Shown: positions 16,420-26,000 of the stretch, in pieces
How the letters are laid out: each line of letters opens with the position of its first letter
How positions within the stretch are numbered: position 1 is the first letter of the stretch
Assembly (NCBI GenBank): GCA_033283165.1
Contig: JAWMQL010000001.1
Coordinates: 310,001 to 374,000 of the forward strand
From: JAWMQL01 sp033283165
Lineage (GTDB): Bacteria > Pseudomonadota > Gammaproteobacteria > Pseudomonadales > Halieaceae
Direction: 5' to 3'
Length of the DNA stretch: 64,000 nt
Position numbers and translations under genes: made by a program
The notes under the pieces: model-generated
Told to the model about the DNA's origin: nothing
The model's database searches: none
The model's input: only the letters and a program-made list of their open reading frames with translations

Positions 16420-18597
16420 ATGAATACCAAGACCCAAGTTAATCTTCTTGCAGCAGCTGTCGGATGTAGTCTGGCATTGCCAGGCGTTTCGCAGGAGTCA
16501 AATGTCGGGAAATTGGAAGAGATACTTGTCACGGCAGACAAGCTGAACGCCCGTAGTGCGTTGGACACGCCTCTCGCCGTTTCGGTAATTGGGGGTAATG
16601 AGATCGAAGAGCGGGGCTTTTCCCGCGCCAGCGATCTCTTGCGTGATATGCCCGGCGTATCGGCAACCAACCTCGGACTAGGTACGCAAAACATCAATAT
16701 CCGTGGCGTAGGTACCGACGCCGTGGGCGATCCGGCAGTGGGCTACTATCTCGACGAGGTGCCCTTCGTAATCCCCCAGTTGGACACTGTTCCGGATACC
16801 AATCCCTATGATCTGGACAGGGTAGAGGTGCTGCGTGGGCCTCAAGGAACCCTGTATGGCGCTAATTCACTGGCTGGAACCGTCAAGGTCATAACCCGGC
16901 AGCCTGATCACGATGGGTTTTATGCCAAGGTGACTGCGGGTTACTCCACTATCGATGACGGTGGTAGCGGCTACAAGGTGCAGGGTGCGGTGAACATCCC
17001 GCTGATCGACGACACCCTGTCGGCAAGACTGGTGGGTAGCTATATCGACCAGGAGGGGTACATCGACATGCCTCTGACGGGAGAAAAGGACTTCAATGAC
17101 TATGAAGAAGAAAATTATCGCGCCAAGCTTCGCTACACGGCTACGGACAGCCTCGAGTTTACCGCGAGTTATTGGTCCTATGAGGTTAGTCAGTTCCCCA
17201 ATTTGAGTAACGAGGACTACGAATTTTCACCTGTTAATTTCTTGCTGGATCCGATTACCGGAGCGCCTACTGGCAACGTACGCGCCGTTTCGGCGGACGA
17301 TACGGCTTTCAGCAACAGTTACGATATCTACAACATGACCATGAGCATGGACTTCGGTGACAACTACAACCTGTTCGGCACGTTATCTCGAATAGACATT
17401 GAGCGTGATCTGAACGGGAGCTACGCGTTCTTTCCCAATCGGTTCAAAGCCGACACCACCGCAGACAATCTTGAAATAAGGCTCTCCTACCGCGGGGAGG
17501 GTTCATGGTCCTGGCTTCTCGGAGCGTTTGCGCTGGATAACGACGGCGCTGCGCCGACGACCAGTACTATCTACTTTGATACCGATCCCGTGTTTTCCGT
17601 CGAGACCGTGCTGACCGACCAGGAGCGATCCTCCGAGCAGTGGGCGGTGTTTGGTGAACTCAGCTACGAGTTTTCCCCGGAGTGGGCGATGACGTTGGGC
17701 GCGCGCTATTTTGAAGACAAGCGCACCGAAACAGAGACAGACCCCACGAGCCTGGCCGGTATAACAGCGACCGTGTTAGGTGTACCGCTGTCGCGTTCCG
17801 AAACTTTTGACAAACCCACCGGGCGGGTCAATTTGGCGTATACGCCCACTGAAGACAGCCTTTACTATGTGAATATTGCTTCCGGATTCCGCAGCGGCAA
17901 CGTGCAGTGTACGCTCTGCCTGTCCTCGCCAACTGTCCCTCGGATAACAGAACCAGAGGACATGATCTCCTACGAAATGGGCGCGAAGCTGCAGTTCCCA
18001 GACACCGGGTTCATCGTGGATGCGGCGATCTACTACTGGGACTGGGACGAGATCCAGGTTTTCCTTCAGGATTTCAGCAATCCACTCGTGCCGCTCGCCT
18101 TTGTAGACAATGTCGGTTCCGCCGATGCTGCCGGTGTGGATATCGGCATCACCTACAATGGTGTCCCGGGCCTTGACCTCTTCTTTGGCGGCAACTGGAA
18201 CAACGCGGAGTACGGTGAATCGCTGCCTGGAGCCGGTATCGAGAAAGGGGACTCTGTCGCCAATTCACCCGAGTATACCGTTACTGCTTCAGCAAGCTAT
18301 ATCTGGCCTTTGACGAGCGGCCTCGAGGGTTCGGTCTACGCTGCGTGGTACGCGATCGGTGATCGCTCCAACTACAGCGTAGGGGTGCCGCCGACGGAGA
18401 TTGACGGATATGACGAGGTGACCCTGCGTGCAGGACTCCTGGATACAGACGGTAAGTGGAACGTCTATCTGTCTGCAACGAACCTGCTGAACAGCAATGA
18501 GGTAGTGGCAGCTTCCGGCGCTTTTATAGCGGTAGGTAGCTCACCGGTATACCAGATTCCCAGGACAATCGGACTGGAGGCCACTTTCAATTTTTGA
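16420..18597 (+). CDS. TonB-dependent outer-membrane receptor (paralogue 2)
   Basis: 725 residues from ATG 16420 (ribosome site AGGAG); the in-frame ATG at 16375 would spoil the signal peptide. Signal sequence, TonB-box-like LEEILVTADK, plug motifs (DTPLAVSVIGG, INIRGVGTDAVGDPAVGYY, VLRGPQGTLYGANSLAGT) and barrel strands to a terminal Phe. It matches the first receptor along its whole length, including DLDRVEVLRGPQG-type segments and the TPTxDSLYYxNIAxGFRSGN motif, so the pair arose by duplication. Two receptors may serve two forms of one substrate (inference). A perfect terminator-like hairpin follows it. Confidence 0.9.
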   Translation: MNTKTQVNLLAAAVGCSLALPGVSQESNVGKLEEILVTADKLNARSALDTPLAVSVIGGNEIEERGFSRASDLLRDMPGVSATNLGLGTQNINIRGVGTDAVGDPAVGYYLDEVPFVIPQLDTVPDTNPYDLDRVEVLRGPQGTLYGANSLAGTVKVITRQPDHDGFYAKVTAGYSTIDDGGSGYKVQGAVNIPLIDDTLSARLVGSYIDQEGYIDMPLTGEKDFNDYEEENYRAKLRYTATDSLEFTASYWSYEVSQFPNLSNEDYEFSPVNFLLDPITGAPTGNVRAVSADDTAFSNSYDIYNMTMSMDFGDNYNLFGTLSRIDIERDLNGSYAFFPNRFKADTTADNLEIRLSYRGEGSWSWLLGAFALDNDGAAPTTSTIYFDTDPVFSVETVLTDQERSSEQWAVFGELSYEFSPEWAMTLGARYFEDKRTETETDPTSLAGITATVLGVPLSRSETFDKPTGRVNLAYTPTEDSLYYVNIASGFRSGNVQCTLCLSSPTVPRITEPEDMISYEMGAKLQFPDTGFIVDAAIYYWDWDEIQVFLQDFSNPLVPLAFVDNVGSADAAGVDIGITYNGVPGLDLFFGGNWNNAEYGESLPGAGIEKGDSVANSPEYTVTASASYIWPLTSGLEGSVYAAWYAIGDRSNYSVGVPPTEIDGYDEVTLRAGLLDTDGKWNVYLSATNLLNSNEVVAASGAFIAVGSSPVYQIPRTIGLEATFNF

Positions 18598-18628
18598 CGC
18601 TCTCTGGTTCAGCGTCTAACGTAGTTGG

Positions 18629-18656
18629 AGCCCGTTGTCCGCAGGGACAACGGGCT
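18629..18656 (+). terminator. Strong hairpin after the second TonB receptor
   Basis: A perfect 12-bp stem (AGCCCGTTGTCC / GGACAACGGGCT) with a GCAG loop. Only a short TT follows, so it may stop transcription weakly or stabilise the mRNA 3' end. Confidence 0.55.
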
Positions 18657-18738
18657 TGAATCACCCGTTACAGCCACCTGAGGCTACCCTGCCCGAATGG
18701 TCGCTACATAACCTTAAGTATTTGTATGTGGGGAGTAT

Positions 18739-20301
18739 ATGCCCGACCTGATGCCAATCAATGAGGCCGTTGCAAAATTCGCTCTTGCTACGCCGGATAA
18801 AGATTTCATTATTGAGGCCGATACGGACGATCGGTACTCCTATGATGATATAGACCAATTGGGCCGAAAGTGGGCAAGTCTGCTGGCGGAACTTGGCGTT
18901 CGCAAGGACGATACCGTCGCGCTCATGGGCGCGCCCAGCGCTGACTGGGTTTGCGCCTGGTTGGGTGCTGCCTGGATGGGTGCCCGGGCCACCGGCATCA
19001 ACACGCAGTATGTCGGCGACATGTTGCACTATGTGCTGGATAATTGTGCCGCGAGCGTGATGGTCATTGACGAGTGCCTGTTGCAGGCTCTGGTCTCGAT
19101 TGACTCTGAGTGGCCGCTAACACTGCAGCATGTGGTCGTGTTGGGTAAAGCAGGGAACATCAGCCTCCCGGGCGGCTGCAGGGTCTATGATGCACAGTCA
19201 CTGGTGTCCCGGGCGCGCGTGCACGACACGGTATCCGTGCCCTCTATGGATGACATCTGCTGTGTCACCTACACATCTGGAACCACTGGCCGCTCCAAAG
19301 GCGTACTGATGACCTGGTTGCATCTCAGAGGCTACGTCATGGGAGGGTTGCCCTGGGATCATGTGGGTTCCGGTGTGATCATGTACAACTCGTTCCCCAT
19401 GTATCACCTCGCGGGCTTGACGTCATCCTACCTGGCGGCGGCAAACGGCGGTACGGTCGTTTTTCGCAAGACTTGGTCCACCAGCGAATTCTGGAGTGAC
19501 ATCGACCGGTACCAGGTGAATACGACCTTCTTTGTCGGTGGTACCAGTGAGTTCATCAATAAACTCCCGCCAAGCGACAGCGACCGCGGGCATACGCTTA
19601 AATCGGTCTTGCTTACGCCGCTACCCGCCGATGTCAAGGAATTCGAGGAGCGCTTCAATCTGAAATTGTGGACCTTCTATGGCTCTACGGAAGTTGGTGC
19701 GGTTACTTTCAGTGAGGAGAGCCCTCGGGTACCCGGTACCTGTGGTCGGGCCCGGCCGGGATACGACCTGAAGATCGTTGACGAGGCATTTAATGAGGTG
19801 CCGACTGGATCAGTAGGTGAACTTCTGGTGCGTGCGCATGACCGGCGCACCATGTTGCAGGGCTATCTCAACCTGCCGGATGCCGAGAAGACCAAGTGGG
19901 TCGATGGCTGGTTCCGGACCGGAGACATGCTGCGGCGGGACGAGGACGGCAACTATTTCTTTATGGATCGCTCCGATGACGTTCTGAGGCGTCGAGGGGA
20001 GAATATCTCCTCCAGGGAGGTGGAGATAGAAGTGAACCGGCATCCCGCGGTCCTCGAATCCGCAGTGATCGGTATTCCCGCGGAAGTAGCCGAGGATGAG
20101 GTCCTCGCGCTTGTCCAGTTGCGAGAGGGAGAAAGTCTTACGGAAAAAGAACTGGGTGACTTTCTCGCAGAGCGACTGCCCAGGTTCATGCGCCCTTCTG
20201 TCATTCATATTCGAGATGAGTTGCCACGCACAGCCACCGGCAAAGTGCAGAAGGCCCAACTTCGGCGCGAGTATCGTAAAGCCCACCAGAAGGCAGGTTG
20301 A
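18739..20301 (+). CDS. AMP-forming acyl-CoA ligase (crotonobetaine/carnitine ligase-like)
   Basis: 520 residues, ATG 18739. It has the ANL-family order: P-loop YTSGTTGRSKGV, A5 motif FYGSTEVGA, A7/A8 WFRTGDMLRRDEDGNYFFMDRSDD and C-terminal LPRTATGKVQKAQLR with the catalytic lysine. It activates a carboxylic acid to its CoA ester with ATP. It is followed immediately by a second ligase, so the pathway probably makes at least two acids (for example acid and alcohol-derived halves of a cleaved ester). Substrate chain type is not deducible. Confidence 0.88.
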   Translation: MPDLMPINEAVAKFALATPDKDFIIEADTDDRYSYDDIDQLGRKWASLLAELGVRKDDTVALMGAPSADWVCAWLGAAWMGARATGINTQYVGDMLHYVLDNCAASVMVIDECLLQALVSIDSEWPLTLQHVVVLGKAGNISLPGGCRVYDAQSLVSRARVHDTVSVPSMDDICCVTYTSGTTGRSKGVLMTWLHLRGYVMGGLPWDHVGSGVIMYNSFPMYHLAGLTSSYLAAANGGTVVFRKTWSTSEFWSDIDRYQVNTTFFVGGTSEFINKLPPSDSDRGHTLKSVLLTPLPADVKEFEERFNLKLWTFYGSTEVGAVTFSEESPRVPGTCGRARPGYDLKIVDEAFNEVPTGSVGELLVRAHDRRTMLQGYLNLPDAEKTKWVDGWFRTGDMLRRDEDGNYFFMDRSDDVLRRRGENISSREVEIEVNRHPAVLESAVIGIPAEVAEDEVLALVQLREGESLTEKELGDFLAERLPRFMRPSVIHIRDELPRTATGKVQKAQLRREYRKAHQKAG

Positions 20302-20336
20302 TTGATGTGGTTGTAGAGCCCGGCGAGCAAGCAGTA

Positions 20337-21926
20337 ATGAACGTCGGTACCTGGCTGTGCAGGACCGCAGCCAGGTACCCGGAGAAGGTCGCGGTCCGCT
20401 TTGGAGAACGCAGTCTGACCTGGCGTCAACTTGAGAAACGCTGTTTGTCGCTGGCCAAAGCTCTCACCGAGCACGGTATCGGGCGAGGTCACAGAGTAGC
20501 GCTGGTGCAGCCCAATGGTATCGAATTCCTGGAGTCGCTTTTCGGGTGTTTGGTGGCGGGTTGTACGGTAGTGCCGGTCAACTTTGCGTTACACCCGAGA
20601 GAAGTGGTGTACATCGTTCAGAATTCCGAGGCATCGGCGATCATACATGGCGGCTCCCGTAGCCCTGAATTGATTGCTTTGAATGCTGAAATGCCTGGCA
20701 TCAAACTCCATGTCGCACTCGAAAAAATGGACGGGGCCACAGCCTACGAAGAGCTGCTCGCCGAGTCGGATTCCGACATCCTGCCGGCGGAGGTCACCGG
20801 AGACGACGTCGCGTGGCTGTTCTACACCTCGGGCACCACGGGCAAGCCCAAGGGTGTTATCTGGACGCATCGCATGATTCGTATCATGGTGATGAACTAC
20901 CTGGCCGACGTCTACAGCCTGCAGTCCGATGACGTCGTTCTGCACATGGCGCCCATGAGCCATGGCAGCGGTACAACAGGTATGGCGGCCGTGGCCCGGG
21001 GCGCCGAGACGGTGATCCTGGACACCCCCAATTTTGACCCCGACCGGGCCTTCGAGTTGATCGAGCAGCGGGACGTTACCAACATCGCCTTCGCAGCGCC
21101 CACCCAGATCGTCAAGATGCTGCAGGCAAGGAGCATAGACAACCATGACCTTTCATCCCTGCGTTGCTGTTGTTATGGCGGTGCACCCATGTATGTCGAG
21201 GACCTGAACAAGGCACTGGCGAAGTTCGGCCCGGTTTTCGTGCAGATATTTGGCCAGGGTGAGGCCCCGATGACCATTACCTATCTCACGCCTGCAGATC
21301 ATATGGATACTTCTCATCCGGAGCGGCTGGGCTCGGCGGGAACTGCCCGAACTGATGTTGAAGTCAAGATTGCGGGTGCGGAAGACGCGCCTCAGGGAGC
21401 GCAGCATTCCGGCGAAATTCTGGTACGCGGTGACATCGTGATGCCGGGATACTGGCGCAATCCCGAGGCCACCGCAGAGGTGATCAGGGATGGGTGGCTT
21501 AACACGGGCGACGTGGGCTATCTGGACGAGAGCGGTTACTTATATATTCAGGACCGCACAAAGGACGTGGTTATCAGTGGCGGCAACAATATTTACCCCA
21601 GGGAAGTGGAGGAAGTCATACTCACCCTTTCAGGCGTGCGTGAGTGTTCGGTTTTTGGCATTCCCGATGATTACTGGGGGGAAGCGCTCCATGCAGTGGT
21701 CTCACTGGAGGAGGGCGCCGAGGTCAGTGATGCGGACATCATTGCCCACTGTGCAGGCCACCTCGCCGGCTACAAGAAGCCGAAGTCTGTGGACATTATG
21801 AACGACCTCCCCAAGAGTTCCTACGGCAAAATTCTCAAGCGAGAGTTGCGCGATCCCTACTGGGAGGGATTGGAGCGCATGGTGGGAGGTGGCGCTGAAT
21901 CGTCTGCCGGGGAGCCAGTCCAGTGA
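20337..21926 (+). CDS. AMP-forming acyl-CoA ligase (second)
   Basis: 529 residues from ATG 20337; an in-frame TTG at 20298 overlaps the previous stop but has no ribosome site advantage. Motifs: FYTSGTTGKPKGVIWTH, IFGQGEAP, WLNTGDVGYLDESGYLYIQDRTKDVVISGGNNIYP and KSSYGKILKREL (acyl-adenylate lysine). It is of fatty-acyl or aromatic-acyl CoA ligase type. Gene order with the first ligase is tight (about 35 bp), so they are probably one operon. Confidence 0.88.
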   Translation: MNVGTWLCRTAARYPEKVAVRFGERSLTWRQLEKRCLSLAKALTEHGIGRGHRVALVQPNGIEFLESLFGCLVAGCTVVPVNFALHPREVVYIVQNSEASAIIHGGSRSPELIALNAEMPGIKLHVALEKMDGATAYEELLAESDSDILPAEVTGDDVAWLFYTSGTTGKPKGVIWTHRMIRIMVMNYLADVYSLQSDDVVLHMAPMSHGSGTTGMAAVARGAETVILDTPNFDPDRAFELIEQRDVTNIAFAAPTQIVKMLQARSIDNHDLSSLRCCCYGGAPMYVEDLNKALAKFGPVFVQIFGQGEAPMTITYLTPADHMDTSHPERLGSAGTARTDVEVKIAGAEDAPQGAQHSGEILVRGDIVMPGYWRNPEATAEVIRDGWLNTGDVGYLDESGYLYIQDRTKDVVISGGNNIYPREVEEVILTLSGVRECSVFGIPDDYWGEALHAVVSLEEGAEVSDADIIAHCAGHLAGYKKPKSVDIMNDLPKSSYGKILKRELRDPYWEGLERMVGGGAESSAGEPVQ

Positions 21927-22135
21927 ATGGAAGTGTAGTAGGCGCCTCGTGCACGGAATTTGGCGCATTCGCACACCGCGATTCCGCTGCCGGCGAGATC
22001 GAGGACCAGAAATCATTTTACGAGATATTGTCAGGCGCGGTCGGTCACGCCGAGGTACACCATTGTTTTACGATCAACCAGACGGTTCGCCCGGGCGAAT
22101 GCCGTTTATTTTTCTGGCATTCACATCTTTGCTGA
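21923..22135 (+). other. Short open frame of unclear status (possible gene remnant)
   Basis: A 70-codon frame starts at GTG 21923 (GTGA overlap with the ligase stop). It begins VVGASCTEFGAF, resembling the first strand of SCP2-type thiolases, but the rest does not. Neighbouring frames also show fragments. It sits next to an SDR wreck, so it is probably debris from a deletion. Confidence 0.3.
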
Positions 22136-22175
22136 TGGCCAATTAACTGCACTGATAGATGTCTGTGACTTGGCC

Positions 22176-22445
22176 ATGTTGAATAAGCAGACCGTTCTAG
22201 TAACCGGGGCCGGTGGCCGCTCAGATTCTCGCAGATCCATTGTCCGGGAATGTATTGAGCCGGCTTAGGTTGGTGACCGGGAAAGCTACGCTCAATTTAG
22301 AAAACTGATTGCACTTGGGCGAGACGGTCAGCCTTATGAAATTGCCTCACTCGCATTGTTCCTCGCTTCTGAGCAGGCATCTTACATAACCGGGTGCGAC
22401 TTTATTGATGACGGTGGGTTTATGGCTTCCTTCCGCCAGCAATAG
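22176..22445 (+). pseudogene. Short-chain dehydrogenase, internally deleted and frameshifted remnant
   Basis: ATG 22176 opens an SDR N-terminus (NKQTVLVTGAGG), which then loses homology and stops at TAG 22265. After it, in another frame, a typical SDR C-terminus runs (LGRDGQPYEIASLALFLASE, QASYITGCDFIDDGG) to TAG 22445. The middle ~170 residues with the catalytic triad are gone. This is the same kind of damage as at 3698. Confidence 0.75.
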
Positions 22446-22491
22446 TTATGTGGACTCACGGGTAAACAGTTAAATTGGAGAGCGACAAGGC

Positions 22492-23286
22492 ATGAAATTC
22501 GAGAATCATATCGTAGTTGTGACAGGTGCGGCTTCAGGTATGGGTTATGAAATCGCCAGACAGTTTATTGACAACGGAGCGGCCGTTTATGGCCTTGACA
22601 AGGCGCCTTTGGACAATGCAGTGGAACAACTTGGGGATCGTTTCCTGCCACGGAGAATTGATATCTCTGCCGAGCATGAAATTTCATCGCTTGCCCAGGA
22701 GGTAAAGCGGCTACACGGAAAGCTGGATATTTTGATCAATAACGCCGGCGTTTTCAGGCCATCTTCCATCATCGATTTCACCGTCGATAGCTATGATTTT
22801 CAATACGGCGTACTTTTCAAGGGGCCAGTGTTTATGGTCAAGCACTTCGCGGCACTTCTACAGAAAGCAGAGCGACCTTGCGTTATTAATACATCCTCCA
22901 TTGGTGCCCGCATCATTGTCCACAGCCATTCCTTCGTGTACGGATCGGCGAAGGCCGCGATTGAGAAATTCACGAAGTTCGTTGTGACGGAACTCCCCGG
23001 GGTGCGCTGCAACGCGATTCTACCCGGAGTTATTGATACGCCCATGGTCCGACGTTCAGAGTTCTCCCCAGACGAGCAGGAGGCAGCGGTTAATTTCGCC
23101 ATTGCCAAAATACCTGTCGGTCGGCTCGGGTTACCCCGCGATGTTGCCAATCTCGTGTTGTTTCTCTGTTCAGAGATGGGCGAGTTTATCAATGGCGAAT
23201 CGATTACGGTGGACGGTGGTCAGCACTGTGGGGCCCTGCTCGACTCTACAGCGAACGAGGATGCATATTTTGCTGACACCGAGTAG
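22492..23286 (+). CDS. Classical short-chain dehydrogenase/reductase
   Basis: 264 residues, ribosome site GGAGAG. Rossmann motif TGAASGMG (11-18), LDILINNAG, Ser135/136 and the active-site Tyr150-Gly-Ser-Ala-Lys154, then NAILPGVIDTPM and the C-terminal FINGESITVDGGQ. The conserved D in GLDKAP after beta-2 points to NAD(H). It oxidises or reduces an alcohol/ketone in the pathway. The next gene is a paralogue without the catalytic Tyr and Lys. Confidence 0.9.
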   Translation: MKFENHIVVVTGAASGMGYEIARQFIDNGAAVYGLDKAPLDNAVEQLGDRFLPRRIDISAEHEISSLAQEVKRLHGKLDILINNAGVFRPSSIIDFTVDSYDFQYGVLFKGPVFMVKHFAALLQKAERPCVINTSSIGARIIVHSHSFVYGSAKAAIEKFTKFVVTELPGVRCNAILPGVIDTPMVRRSEFSPDEQEAAVNFAIAKIPVGRLGLPRDVANLVLFLCSEMGEFINGESITVDGGQHCGALLDSTANEDAYFADTE

Positions 23287-23358
23287 AGAGCCGAGTGGGG
23301 CTCGACCCGGATCACGGAATTTGGATGAAGCACCATCACATAGTCAGGAGATTACCGT

Positions 23359-24108
23359 ATGAAATCTGAAAGAATTGCCCTGGTGACAGGCGCGGGATCT
23401 GGAATCGGTTTGGAGACCTGCAGGCAATTTGTGGAGCAAGCCACCATCGTAATTGGACTTGACAGTTGCCCGGAGGCGTTGAGTCTCTGTGCAGAACAGC
23501 TTGGATCGCGATTCAACGGGATTCTATGTGACATATCGGATGAACAGCAAGTGGTGGAGGCTCAGCGCAAGTTCGCTTTGGAATATGACAAGCTGGATTA
23601 TCTGATTAATAATGCCGGACCATGCCGAAGCGTGAGCCTGGAGTCTCTGGACCGCGCTGACTTCGATCGTGGTTGTGACATCAAGATCAAGGGTGCGATG
23701 TTGGTCGTGAAGAACTTTTGTGGACTTCTTAAGAAGTCAGAGGTCGCGTGCATTGTGAACATTTCTTCCGCAGAGACCGAAATCGTAATTGGTAAGCGAT
23801 CCTTTCTTGCGGGAAGTGTCAACGCAGCTGTCGATAACTTCACTCGCAGCCTGGTCCGTGGATTTCCGACCTTTCGATCCAACACTGTTTCGCCCGGACT
23901 TATCGACACGCCTTACCTCTGTGAAATGTTCAGCCCAGAAGAAAGCGAAGATAGCATTGCAGCGTTGAAATGCAGGCTGCCGTCGGGTCGATTGGGCCGG
24001 GCGGAAGAGGTCGCGCGCGTTATCACCTTCCTCTGCTCCGACCGGGCCTCCTACATCAACGGAGCGAATATTCTGGTAGACGGTGGATTATCCTGTCAGG
24101 CTGCCTGA
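23359..24108 (+). CDS. SDR-fold protein lacking the catalytic Tyr and Lys
   Basis: 249 residues. The N-terminal TGAGSGIG and LINNAG motifs and the C-terminal YINGANILVDGGL are intact, so the cofactor fold should form. Where the active SDR upstream has Tyr-x-x-x-Lys, this protein has Ala151-Gly-Ser-Val-Asn155; the catalytic Ser (NISSAE) remains. The frame is intact and the protein full length, so it is a pseudoenzyme candidate rather than a random wreck. Heterodimer formation with the upstream SDR is a testable inference. No sign of frameshift. Confidence 0.85.
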   Translation: MKSERIALVTGAGSGIGLETCRQFVEQATIVIGLDSCPEALSLCAEQLGSRFNGILCDISDEQQVVEAQRKFALEYDKLDYLINNAGPCRSVSLESLDRADFDRGCDIKIKGAMLVVKNFCGLLKKSEVACIVNISSAETEIVIGKRSFLAGSVNAAVDNFTRSLVRGFPTFRSNTVSPGLIDTPYLCEMFSPEESEDSIAALKCRLPSGRLGRAEEVARVITFLCSDRASYINGANILVDGGLSCQAA

Positions 24109-24317
24109 ATCGCTGCATATACTTGCGATTCTGTTTGCTGAACCTTGTTGTAGAAGTGATTGGTGTGCCTTTAGCTAAGTGGAGCAAGTTCTTGCCAGCA
24201 AGCCAGGCGAGGGCGATCGACACGAGGCTTTTACTGCTGCTTAAGACATTGACCATCGTGTCCGGAGTAAATGTGCCGGGCGTTCGATACCTACGGCCGG
24301 CAATGGAGGCCTAGAGT

Positions 24318-26000
24318 TTACTCACCGCAGGGTGGGGAGTGCATGCGCACCACAACCGAGCCGTTCGGGTTCTCCAGCAACAGGTCGATTTCACCGCTGG
24401 CGGTAAGTTCCACATCACGAATTCTCGCAATGCCATTGATCAACTCTTCCCTTTTCAGGAGCTTGCCATCCTTGACGTGAAAGCGGTACAGGGTTCTCGC
24501 CTTCAGCGAGGCGACAATCAGGTCGCCTTCCCAGTTGGGGAAAACGTCACCGTGGTAAACCACGAGACTCGATACGGCCGGTGACGGCGTCAGGTCAACA
24601 ACGGGCTGTTCAATGTCCTCCATATCGAACTCGATACCCAGTTCAGGCCCGTAGTTGACCGGGGTACCCTCGTAATTGATGCCCAGCGAGGTGAGAGGCC
24701 AGCCGTAGTTGCCGCCTGCCTCGATCAGATTGACTTCATCGCCACCCCTTGGACCGTGCTCGGTACTCCAGAGTAGTCCGGACTGGGCATCGTACTCAAG
24801 ACCCTGGGGATTGCGGTGCCCGTAGCTCCAGACACTCTTGAGTGCCCCCGGTTTATCTGCGAAAGGATTGTCCTCGGGGATGCGACCATCGTCATGTACC
24901 CTGAGGATTTTTCCATAGGGCTTGTCCAGGTCCTGAATGCCCCTGATGTAATCCCCCTTGGTTCCCACGCTGAGAAATACATGACCCTTATCATCGAATG
25001 TGATGCGACCGCCCAGCACCATATCGTTGAAAATGCCGTAGTTATCCTGTTCCGTACCCCAGATCAGTTCCTGGTCCACCCACTGGCCATCCCGAATTCT
25101 TCCGCGCACCAGCGTGGTCATTGAAACAGGGGTCTTGGCTGCCCGGCTGGCCTCGTTACAGTCTTCGCAGCGGTCGCCATAGGACAGGTATATCCAGCCG
25201 TTATCGCCATAGTTGGGGTGCAGGGCAACCTCCGCCATCCAGCCGTAGCCGGTTTCGAGACCGCCCAAATGGTCAGGCATTTCGGTGTCGCCGTACACCC
25301 TGGGTGTGTTGCGAATGTAAGGCCCGATTTCGCCACCGGGAGACACCACTCGTAGCCCCTTTGTTTTTTCCGTTACGAGGATGCCGCCATCGGGCAGATG
25401 GGCGATGGAGAAGGGTGCGGGGTCAAGGCCTTCGGCAACGGTCTTCAGGCAAAACGATTCCATGGCGCTGGATTGTATCTCGCCGGGAACAGTGATCGGC
25501 TCGTCGATGCCGAATTCGTTGGGATTGTAGTTGAGACGCTGCTCGGCGACGTACATGGCGACATTGGTGATATCGTCTGTGGAGAGCGTATTCCCGAAGG
25601 CGGGCATACCTTTTTCGATAACGCCATTGGTGACGAGATTGACAATGTCACTGACCGAACTACCATGAATCGGATCTGTGCCCACCAGCGCCACGCCCTG
25701 GGCGGAGCCCTGGAGGTTTTCGCCGTGACACACGGCGCAATTCTGTTCGAAAAGCCGCCGTGGAAGAAGCTGGTCGAGGAGAGGTGACTCGGCGTCGGTG
25801 GGTGCTTCTGGGTCTACAGCGGAGAACTCCGCGCTTGCGTTATCAGCCTGCTGCACTGCCACGGCCAGCGATTCCCCGGGCATCCAGCCGACATACGCAA
25901 CAATCAGTAGTGCCCATGAGCCCCTGAGCGAGCCGCCCGGTGTTCGCTTTCCGCTGAGATGCGCTCCGGCCTCTGCGGCGCCGAATCGAAGCTTAGCCAT
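24318..26000 (-). CDS. Cytochrome c - PQQ-type sugar/aldose dehydrogenase-like beta-propeller fusion
   Basis: 560 residues from ATG 26000 (overlapping the upstream crotonase stop). An N-terminal membrane/signal segment (WALLIVAYVGWMPG) is followed by a mono-haem cytochrome c domain (CAVCH, haem cysteines 88 and 91, axial His92, probable Met132 in GMPAF). Then comes a soluble-glucose-dehydrogenase/sorbosone-dehydrogenase propeller (FSIAHLPDGGILVTEKTKGL, GYGWMAEVALHPNYGDNGWIY, GHRNPQGLEYD, LWSTEHGPRGGDEVNL). It would oxidise a periplasmic alcohol or aldehyde and pass electrons to its own haem and the respiratory chain. PQQ dependence is inferred from the family. Confidence 0.85.
   Translation of the reverse strand: MAKLRFGAAEAGAHLSGKRTPGGSLRGSWALLIVAYVGWMPGESLAVAVQQADNASAEFSAVDPEAPTDAESPLLDQLLPRRLFEQNCAVCHGENLQGSAQGVALVGTDPIHGSSVSDIVNLVTNGVIEKGMPAFGNTLSTDDITNVAMYVAEQRLNYNPNEFGIDEPITVPGEIQSSAMESFCLKTVAEGLDPAPFSIAHLPDGGILVTEKTKGLRVVSPGGEIGPYIRNTPRVYGDTEMPDHLGGLETGYGWMAEVALHPNYGDNGWIYLSYGDRCEDCNEASRAAKTPVSMTTLVRGRIRDGQWVDQELIWGTEQDNYGIFNDMVLGGRITFDDKGHVFLSVGTKGDYIRGIQDLDKPYGKILRVHDDGRIPEDNPFADKPGALKSVWSYGHRNPQGLEYDAQSGLLWSTEHGPRGGDEVNLIEAGGNYGWPLTSLGINYEGTPVNYGPELGIEFDMEDIEQPVVDLTPSPAVSSLVVYHGDVFPNWEGDLIVASLKARTLYRFHVKDGKLLKREELINGIARIRDVELTASGEIDLLLENPNGSVVVRMHSPPCGE

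Noticed and set aside
18827..18840. GATCGGTACT as an eighth operator
   Set aside because: It lies inside the acyl-CoA ligase coding region, lacks the TATTG half and has no promoter context.
24109..24317. 66-codon minus-strand frame between the SDR and the PQQ-type gene
   Set aside because: No recognisable domain or ribosome site and it overlaps the SDR end; treated as non-coding.
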